Of a stretch of 64,000 nt of DNA, positions 56,875-64,000 are shown piece after piece (positions within the stretch are counted from its first letter, which is position 1; each line of letters opens with the position of its first letter). A program made the position numbers and the translations under genes. The stretch is from Megalonaias nervosa. Its lineage: Eukaryota; Mollusca; Bivalvia; Unionida; Unionidae. Where the stretch lies: the NCBI GenBank assembly GCA_016617855.1, contig JAECUM010006705.1, forward strand, positions 1 through 64,000, given 5' to 3'. The notes below the pieces were generated by a model, which ran no database searches, had not been told where the DNA came from, and saw only the letters and a program-made list of their open reading frames with translations.

Positions 56875-57300
56875 AATGTCCTATCATCACGTAAACGTTA
56901 CTCTGACACCCGGTCAGACTAAAACGTTGCAGTCGGCATCAAAGAAGAATTCTGAGGCAGAAACATCTCTGAAATCGGCGGCGTTTGCAAGGCCAAAATA
57001 AAGTATCGTTGACAGAACTTCAGCTCAAACACCACAATGACGCCAGGAAATCAAAAACTGGCGTGCGACTTGATCTTTCCGCGAATGTGATTAGCGACAT
57101 AGAAAAAGACCGGCGGTATATTTCCAATTTTAGCGGCGATACTCCCTTTGATTGCCGCTGCAGCTCCATCTGTTGCAAAAGCAGCTGCACATGGTGCCTT
57201 TGGAACCGCTTCCGGCATGGCAGTGGAAAAAACAACAGGACGCGGTCTTCAGACCTAAACAAAGGGACACGGTTTAAGCTTACCAGGAACGTGGTACGGG
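56875..57300 (+). pseudogene. M3 pX-like protein
   Basis: Starts MSYHHVNVTLTPGQTK with the ATG intact. A frame change near 56985 leads to SLTELQLKHHNDARKSKTGV. The hydrophobic helix region (57110-57240) is recognisable at the DNA level but out of frame. The protease follows with the same spacing as in M1 and M2. Confidence 0.65.
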
Positions 57301-57341
57301 CAAGGTCTGAGACGCCCGGGGACGCTTTGTTAAAGCTTCCC

Positions 57342-57715
57342 ATGTCCAATTTTGATTTACTTGATGCTGCGCGGCGATTAAACATAAACAACTTCAGAGG
57401 TGTTTTCATGCGTGATCAATAACTGGAAAAATCAAACCGTGTTGAAACTGGTATCATTAAACTCGACGGACGTTCTGGTCCAGGTACTCATTGGGTTGCA
57501 TACACGGTTGATCCACGTGGTGTTGTTTATTTCGATTACGGATTGGCGCCACCGAGAGAATTTTTACAGTATATCAGGAGAATCACTAGTGGTTAGTTGA
57601 CGCTCCGATCTGGTATTCAACATTACCAACACATACATAAACGGATCCACCAGAATGCGGCCCAGAAGTACTTGCTGTACTTAACGCAGTTTCAAGGTCA
57701 TCAGCGCAGCCTATA
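57342..57715 (+). pseudogene. M3 adenain-like protease
   Basis: MSNFDLLDAARRLN, then a TAA at 57420, NRVETGIIKLDGRSGPGTHWVAY with the catalytic His, FDYGLAPPREF with the Asp, a stop near 57596, and TDPPECGPEVLAVLNAVS with the Cys. All three catalytic positions are intact, but two stops and a frame change separate them. Confidence 0.78.
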
Positions 57716-58088
57716 AAGTCGAATTATCGTCATCGACAATGTTTTATATGCGATCTCCTCTCTGGTTGCTGAAACAACGACGTTAATTGGTACATTATTA
57801 CTGACGCACGTGATATCGCCTGACGTTGGAATCGGTTTCTGTGTAGTTGTCAGCAATACTGGTATTCTTAATATTATCGCAAAAATATCTACATGAGCAC
57901 TCAGAAATAACTTGGGCGGAGAAGTATGCGTGTATAAATATATCATAGATACATCATAGATACTGTCAGTGGGATTCAACGATGGTCCAATATCAGACAA
58001 TGAATTTGCTAAAATTGGAGATATATATTATTGATATCATAAGAACGCAACCATACCAGTGCCAACGTTGCCAACACCACATTTATAA
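57716..58088 (+). pseudogene. M3 gene C membrane protein
   Basis: RRIIVIDNVLYAISSLVAET and a second hydrophobic segment ending TGILNIIAK match M2 gene C. The C-terminus has FNDGPISDNEFAKIG. It begins directly after the protease, so the fibre gene found here in M1 and M2 (about 1 kb) is missing. Confidence 0.55.
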
Positions 58089-58106
58089 TCCGCCGTATAG
58101 ATAATA

Positions 58107-59507
58107 ATGACCATAGAAATAACCAAACGGATAATAATGGTCGCAGAAATAACGACACGACTGGAACAGATTATCGCTAACACAACACCTCCAACTAACA
58201 CAATGATATCAGCGATGTCAACGCAGCCGAAATGTGATACTGGTTTTCAAACTCTGATAAAGCCCCCAATGGTCGGTCACTTGAGATCACACTGGCACAA
58301 TTACGACTTTATTACAGTTGACCAAATATCAGAGAAAAATCATTTGGTAGATTAGACCCTAACAATTAATTGGTATTCTCACACAAAACTAAGTTGGAAG
58401 TGGGCCAGTCCCAGTCTGGGAAGTTGTTTGTTTTCCAGCACGATCAAATCAATAATGAACTTCAGCGCAGAATTAAATCTATAACAGGAAAAGAATCAAA
58501 GATCGTTATCGAAGTACACGAACCAACCATGAGTGCCGCCATTGAAATATCGACACTAGATTACGCCTTTAACGTATATAAGTCGTCGATCAGAACCGTG
58601 CTTGGATGGCCCTGGATAAACGTGGTGGTGCAGACGATCAATCAGATAGTATTCTGGCGGATATCGATAATCTACGGAGATATATGAGACTATTTGTCCC
58701 GGGTGGTAGTAAAAAATGGTTTTACAGTGATGTATCTTTTAGTGAAGAAAGGTTAAGGGATTGACATAAATTAGGGCAGTCTAGTAAAGTACTTATCTAC
58801 AAAATAGCCCAGGAATATGAAAATACATAGCTCAGTCTAAAAAAGAATTTTACAGCAGTATATTCTTGAATATCCGATTGATAATCTTAAACAAAGAATC
58901 ATTGCGACAGTACAAAATCTAATGCGGCGGAATACTTTCAAAAGTCTGTGTTTGAAACTGTAGCTTACTCTGATGAACGTACATCCTTAGTGGGATACTA
59001 CCCAGATTACAAAAACGTTTCTTGATCATTTTAAGATCACCGAAGACCAATTGCGTATGTTCAAACTACCGGGGTTGGATATCGATAAAATTCAGCGGGA
59101 TATTGATGACATAACGGATGAATATTTTCCAAAGATTTATGTGTCCTGGGCCAAAATAAGAGACCCTCCAGATATTCTCCGACATAACAACGATCCAACA
59201 GGTGGTTGTCGTCATGTATCGCCAGGCATTGTCAATATTACATTCTGTAAATCTAGTCTGTAACTCAGCTGTAGTTATACAACGTCTAGGTAAAAATCCC
59301 AATGGCAGGCCTAACAGGGATATGTTCTTTATAGCTTTTCTCCAGGGTAATTTGATTGTGTCGTTGCCCGTGAATCCTGTTTATCTACGATGTCATAATC
59401 CATCGTTGTTACGAATACGTTTTCGTCTAACAGACCAAGGCGATAATTTACTGGACACGCGAGGTGAAGCATTGTTTGTTAGTTTGTGCGTGCGTGACAG
59501 GCCGTGA
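58107..59507 (+). pseudogene. M3 gene D, putative minor capsid protein
   Basis: Starts near 58107 with a repeated MTIEI/MVAEI segment, then IIANTTPPTNTM as in M1 and M2. Frame 58370-58687 carries LQRRIKSITGKESKIVIEVHE and SIRTVLGW. Frame 59051-59263 carries GGCRHVSPGIVNIT. The last frame, 59202-59507, ends VNPVYLRCHNPSLL and RFRLTDQGDNLLD. It is the best view of the C-terminus. The end overlaps the convergent ATPase tail. Confidence 0.6.
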
Positions 59508-59529
59508 CGGCCCACTATGAAACGGATCA

Positions 59530-60123
59530 AACGTGAAAAAGACCGAAAAAAAAGCATGGGCAAAGAAGTTTTTAACCTTATTTATGTCCATGTCGCCGGA
59601 ACACCAAGTCTGATGAATATTTCACAGCGTGTGTTCGTCTACACCGTTAAAAATAACCAAACAATTGCAGTTATCTCTGATCACTTTGGGGGATTTAAGT
59701 ATACCGCTGTGTAACGTAAGTGACTTCTGTGTTTTTATGTCTGCCTCGTGAAAATATTCTGGGTGGATTTGTTTGTTTGTCAAGCATGACATCATCGTAA
59801 ACCACTAGAGTGTTGATATCCCCGTTAAGATCCTCGACGTACGGCGCATCATCGATGTCAGTGATAAATTCAATAACATCATCTTCATCCTTTGTGTTTT
59901 CATTAAATTCCTTAAGAACATCATAACATCGTTGGTCATCTATGGATGGTGCCACTAAATAAATTTTGTCCCATTTGAGCAACCTCATTATCTGGTTGTG
60001 CAACGACTGAGTTTTACCAGACGCAGACGGACCAATTATAATAGCTAGAATAGAATTTGGTAACACTGGATGATACTTGACCGGTGCTTGCTCGCTTGTC
60101 GCTGAAAAGTCGATCACGTTCAT
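59530..60123 (-). pseudogene. M3 packaging ATPase
   Basis: Start ATG at 60123 (MNVIDFSATSEQAP). Walker A GPSASGKTQ is canonical and Walker B reads LVVYDDVML. The frame is open for 143 codons to VTQRYT, then TAA. Beyond it KVIRDNCNCLVIFNGVD and IHQTWCSGDMD follow after a frame change. The C-terminal 30 residues diverge and run into gene D. It is the cleanest ATPase N-terminus in the window. Confidence 0.85.
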
Positions 60124-60152
60124 ATTGTACAAATATAGCGTTATTTATAGTC

Positions 60153-60671
60153 ATGAGTTTGTATTGTGTTCAATGCAAGACGGTAACAGATACAACCGGT
60201 TTGAACACAACCACGTTGAAAAATAATGCGCTGCCACTTACCCGTAAGTGTGTGAGATTCGGCATAAAAAATACAAGTTTCTGAAAATCGAAACAATCAC
60301 TGGCGGTGATATTGCTGCGACACTCGGAAAATTACCTGGAACACCATAGGCTAAGTACCTAGGGGAAAAACAACTTTCCGAATATAATGATTATGGTCCG
60401 GGAACCCGTGTTGATATCTGACTTGATGAAGTAAAATCAGCCAAAATCAGGTGAATTTTCGGTAAATGCAATTGATCAAGCTTGCCATATTAATGATGTC
60501 GCGTATAAAAATAAAGATCTGCAACAAAGACTTATCGCGGATGTCAAGTTTATTAACACGTTGAAGTCGATACAAAATAAAAATATACGAGAATCACTCT
60601 ATAACTGTTTGATAAGATCGGCAATGAGTGGTAAGCTAGCTGTGGCTGCGGGACAATTAATTGTCCGATAA
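60153..60671 (+). pseudogene. M3 zinc-ribbon + PLA2-like protein
   Basis: MSLYCVQCKTVTDTTGLNT starts a zinc-ribbon-like N-terminus (CxxC, then a half-lost second pair KCVRFG). The PLA2 domain (60305-60640) has GPGTRVDI and AIDQACHINDVAYKN; the His preceding Asp is Asn here (HIND versus HIHD in M1), so catalysis should be lost. TAG occupies the Trp codon that is TGA in M1. Confidence 0.78.
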
Positions 60672-60678
60672 TTACATA

Positions 60679-61600
60679 ACGGAGTCGATTTATTATAGTC
60701 CAAGAGGATATTGTACAGGTACAGCTGCCATTACCAAACTCGCCTATGCAGCAGGTGTCGCACGTGTTGCTGCCGCAGATTGGTTGTCCAAACAGGCAAT
60801 ATGCCAAATTTATCTTTGACGTCCCAAAACGATTCAGCATGGACGTTTTGATGTCAGCACGCCCAACGAAGTTCATGACATGGCATATTGACACATCACG
60901 TAAAGGGCGGACATACAAATACGCGTTGACTGCCGTCGACGTTGCAAGTATATACAAAGAAGCGGAACCACTATCGACTAAAACAGCAAATTAAGTCTCA
61001 GCCGGGTTGAACCAATTTATCAACGTGATAGCCTGCGCTGGCCACAGTTGCTACAGGTTGGTCCTGGCAAAGAATTTCTCGGTGCAGTAACGAGGCTGAT
61101 GCAACAACATAACATTAAAATCAGACGTGGACACACCGCGTTACATGGTGATCAGGAAATCGTTGCACGATGTAATCAAACACTTGCTGAGCGATTGTTT
61201 GGATATAAATACGCGCAGTAATTATTGACCAAGGACATATCCCGCGAGACTAACTCACGTGACAACCGCATTAAACAACGAATTAACGAGTGGAATTGAT
61301 ATAAAACCCATCGATGCCATCACGAAGAAACACATACCCATTAAGCAGGTAAGTCACTCACAGAGTCCAGTGCTGAGCAGCAATGTGACAGCTATTTATA
61401 TGAACCTGGTGAACTTGGAGGTCGTGCGAAAAGAGTCAGTGATCCCATTTTGAGTGTAACCACACATAAAATTTGCAGCTTAGTAAGATATATCGGCCAG
61501 CCTGCAATCAACAGACTATATTGAACACCTCCTCAACGTGGATTTGTCTGTGAACAATTACAAGTAATTCCTGAAAATACACAATTACCACCAGGTTGTA
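60679..61600 (+). pseudogene. M3 rve-type integrase
   Basis: The start codon is ACG where M1 has ATG. ESIYYSPRGYCTGT, then FDVSTPNEVHD. The first Asp region (60880) is frameshifted, TAVDVASIYKEAEPLST follows (60946), and QVGPGKEFLG has Gly in place of the second catalytic Asp. EIVARCNQTLAERLFGYKYA has Ala in place of the catalytic Glu. Truncated C-terminally at about 61600, where polymerase sequence on the other strand begins. Confidence 0.8.
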
Positions 61601-63424
61601 TTCGGCGTCGCAGTTCTGCTGGGTTCATGATTAATGTTGTGCAGTGTCGTTTATTATCAGATGACGCAGAGAATGTAAACTTACCGAAAACTTTTCTGCA
61701 CATATTCGTATCATCTTCAGGAAGCCAGACAAATTTTTGTGCCCTGTATAATATTATCGCAGAGGTTACAGTTAGCGATATTAAAATACCACTATCTAAC
61801 AAATACCGCAATGGCACTATTGCAGTCGTTGAGATTAATTTTTGCGTCCGGTTATTAAAATGACGATCAAACCAGGCAGGTACAACCGGATAAATACTCG
61901 CCGATAACTTGGCAAATCAAGTCAGATGGTAGTAGACGGACAGTAGACCGTTTATTGCTACACTAGTCATTTCATGTATTCGACGACAGAGTCGTTCAAA
62001 ATACGGTTGACGTTCACCGTACCCAAGAAAACTAGCCAGATAAAATACCACATTATCAAGTGAGATCATATCTGCAGAATTATATTATGTGTTCCAGAGA
62101 CCACCATTTCCAAGCTTGACACATGATCGTGATATATCTTCAAGAAATTCTGTTGCAGTTAGACACTATGAACGTTGTGTTGTGCTATATGAGCCGCAAC
62201 AGACGACGTAGTAAAACAATTTATTTATTAATTCATCACTGTCGCTGTCATTTTTTACCGCAATCTCTTTCATCACACGTTGGAGAGATTCCTTCCGAGA
62301 AAGCATACCAGACGGTAGCAAAAACTAATCAATGTTGATTCATCTTTGGCAGATGAATCTGTGGCAAACGAATCTGCGTCGTCACCGTGAGATAGTCAGA
62401 CAGATCACAGTCACGCTTACTAATATATTAAAATCTCCTCAAACATATCACCGTCATAAAATCGTATTGTTCTTTCTCGTGGAAACTTTGTTACTGATTC
62501 AGTCCAGTAGTGACTGTTCTGATCTATAATCGCTATTGGGCCGCCTTTACTGCAGCATTTGCCAGAAGCATAAAAATCTCGTTCGTTATTGTTTACCACG
62601 ATTGGAAATATTATTTGTTTTTTCTAATACAGCTACGTTATTCATTTTGGCTCAGTCGACAAGAGAGTTTTCCCACTCGTCTATATTTTTTTTTTCTCGA
62701 TTCTGTAAGTCCGTTTCCAATTCTCAAGTTAATAAAATGTTCTCTGACACGTTGGGCAAGACAATTTCATGTGCCTGTGGTAGCTGGAGAGGCATTGTTG
62801 CTTGCACCACTGATCAGGGCAAGATCATTAATATCAGGATTTCAACGGTATAGTGCATAAACCACTGCGGACACTGGATACGCGTTATTGTAGTATGGTT
62901 TATCTATTCCGGTAAATGCGCCTGGTTTGGAGTTTCCACGCAGTTATGTCGTCGTGATTGTTTAACAGAGTAGAGTTTATCACAAATAATCCAGGTTGGG
63001 CCGTCTTGGCTAACATGTTGGACAATAAATTTTATTCTAAATATGTACCAGCTGTCATCCACAAGATTATTAATAATAGTCGCTACTCGTGTGTCGTTCA
63101 TGGTGGAGTCAACGAAAATGCCATCGCCGTCTATTCTAAATATTGAAAAAACATGAGACACACCATGTTGCCCAAATTTATTTTGGCCAATTTAATAAAT
63201 TCGTGTAACTGTAATTCAAATGGTGGTTGTTTTTTTCACCTGGTAATCTGTCAAAGTCAAACCTGATTGTGTGTAGTTTTTCAATCTCGGCTATCCTCTC
63301 AATAATTCGTTAATCTGATTTCGCAAATCTTTTTGTTCAATTTGCGACCTTGGGAAGCTGGTTTTATCCCGGGTAGACTAAAATATTGTCCTCGCAGCTG
63401 CTTTGCAACAGCGAAATTAGCCAT
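61600..63424 (-). pseudogene. M3 family B DNA polymerase, C-terminally deleted
   Basis: ATG at 63424. N-terminal piece FFNI/FRIDGDG and STMNDTRVATIINNL (62904-63161) match M1. Motif A region near 61995-62075 reads LDNVVFYLASFLGYGE; the motif A Asp is kept but the Tyr-Pro pair is altered. Open frame 61600-61817 carries GILISLTVTSAIILYRAQ and GKFT, the segment between motifs A and C. Motif C, the helicase and the HNH domain are missing: the sequence joins the integrase tail at about 61600. Confidence 0.75.
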
Positions 63425-63496
63425 TGCTGAAGTATAAGATTTACTTTCTTTAGTATAACAACTTTCTTCTAATTAGAAAAATAACATCCTGTACTT

Positions 63497-63724
63497 ATGC
63501 CAAAGGCAAAGAATACTTGCAGATGGCTAAACATTGGATTAGTAACTCCTTGTGGAAAAAACTGTCGCGGACATTATTGTAGCGTTCATATGATAAATAT
63601 CAGACTTGGCAGTACCGGCCCGAAACAATGCTTGATATGTAGGGTGTGGGTGAAAGGAAGTACTGAATTATTTGTGTCTTGTGGTGGACTAAGATATCGA
63701 GCGTTGAGAAGATATTTGAGATAG
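63497..63724 (+). CDS. M3 small Cys-rich (zinc-binding) protein, intact frame
   Basis: 75 residues with no break: MPKAKNTCRWLNIG, TPCGKNCRGHYCSVH, GPKQCLIC and SCGGLRYRALRRYL. Cys/His spacing suggests two zinc-binding clusters. The homologue in M1 is at 7452-7682. It is divergent from the polymerase and upstream of the HNH gene in both elements, and it is the only M3 frame that looks undamaged. One cysteine pair member may be Phe (LFVSC versus LCVQC in M1). Confidence 0.65.
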   Translation: MPKAKNTCRWLNIGLVTPCGKNCRGHYCSVHMINIRLGSTGPKQCLICRVWVKGSTELFVSCGGLRYRALRRYLR

Positions 63725-63820
63725 TGAACACTGAAGATAATGTTAAAATAAAAGACACACAAGACTACATCGACAGGTACATAATAAATAATAACGTTTT
63801 AGAAAATGTAAAATAACATA

Positions 63821-64000
63821 ATGGAGAAAGCTGAGAAAGAGACTGACGAATTTAAGACACATCCTGTATTCGTTAACTACGAAGCCAACAGACCCGGTGT
63901 AATCAGAAACTGTCGTCTTAAAACATCCATCGGCAATGTCAGTAACATGGTCTACCTCATAATTGCTATTGAAATTCCAACTAGTAAGAAAATAAAAAAA
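63821..64000 (+). CDS. M3 HNH-type endonuclease, N-terminal part at window edge
   Basis: ATG at 63821; 60 codons are open to the end of the window. THPVFVNYEANRPGVIRNCRL matches HPIIQNHEASRDGVIRNCRL of the M1 HNH gene (7783). The HNH core would lie beyond the edge, so its condition cannot be judged. After VSNMVYL the match to M1 weakens. Confidence 0.6.
   Translation, partial: MEKAEKETDEFKTHPVFVNYEANRPGVIRNCRLKTSIGNVSNMVYLIIAIEIPTSKKIKK

Larger units (their letters stand above)
54165..64000. mobile_element. M3: rearranged Maverick, continues past window end
   Basis: Order: gene A, B, capsid, pX, protease, C and D on the plus strand; ATPase on the minus; PLA2 and integrase on the plus; polymerase N-terminal part on the minus; Cys-rich protein and HNH gene on the plus. 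No left TIR is present, the fibre gene is absent, and the polymerase C-terminus with helicase and HNH domain is deleted. Compared with M1 the replication block is inverted relative to the virion block. The right end lies outside the window. Confidence 0.82.

Noticed and set aside
61627..61863. Plus-strand frame of 78 codons after the M3 integrase
   Set aside because: The opposite strand matches the polymerase segment of M1 (GKFT and LIM-x-x-AEL), so the plus frame is a shadow.

Overview
The window is AT-rich, intron-bearing animal DNA full of microsatellites, minisatellites, tRNA-derived SINEs and a LINE. The SINE heads and tails look like those common in molluscs, so I read it as a lophotrochozoan and probably a mollusc genome; that last step is inference. 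There are two main contents: one host gene and at least six copies or fragments of Maverick/Polinton-type (adintovirus-like) elements, numbered here M1 to M6.

Host gene: five exons on the minus strand between 51895 and 24430 join in phase at GT-AG borders to encode a complete cytosolic sulfotransferase of about 296 residues. Its introns carry most of the mobile DNA. Intron 1 holds M4, a 3.2 kb minisatellite and SINEs. Intron 2 holds M2, a LINE and a 46 bp minisatellite. Intron 3 holds M6 and a SINE. Intron 4 holds a short tandem array.

M1 (1479-18501) is a 17.0 kb element with about 250 bp terminal inverted repeats and a TCTTT target duplication. Its left half carries a packaging ATPase (-), a zinc-ribbon/PLA2 protein (+), an rve integrase (+), a DNA polymerase B-helicase-HNH fusion (-), a small Cys-rich protein (+) and an HNH endonuclease (+). 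Its right half, all on the minus strand, carries the virion genes: a minor capsid candidate, a membrane protein, a fibre-like protein, an adenain-like protease, a pX-like protein, a double-jelly-roll capsid protein, a small basic protein (gene B) and two copies of gene A. Almost every gene has stops or frameshifts. M1 sits inside an older relic, M5, between that relic's gene A (left flank) and ATPase (right flank).

M2 (30487-36985) is a 6.5 kb derivative that keeps both TIRs and only the virion module. M3 (about 54165 to the window end) has no visible left TIR and lacks the fibre gene, the polymerase C-terminus and the helicase; its replication block is inverted relative to M1. M4 (43860-47345) has integrase, PLA2, ATPase and gene A, and its gene A tail runs straight into the minisatellite, which appears to have been seeded from that coding sequence. 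M6 (27000-28030) is a collapsed capsid/protease fragment.

In an intact element the genes would supply protein-primed replication (polymerase, helicase), integration (integrase), packaging (ATPase), virion maturation (protease), virion structure (capsid proteins, pX, fibre) and membrane breach (PLA2). None of the copies seen here looks intact.
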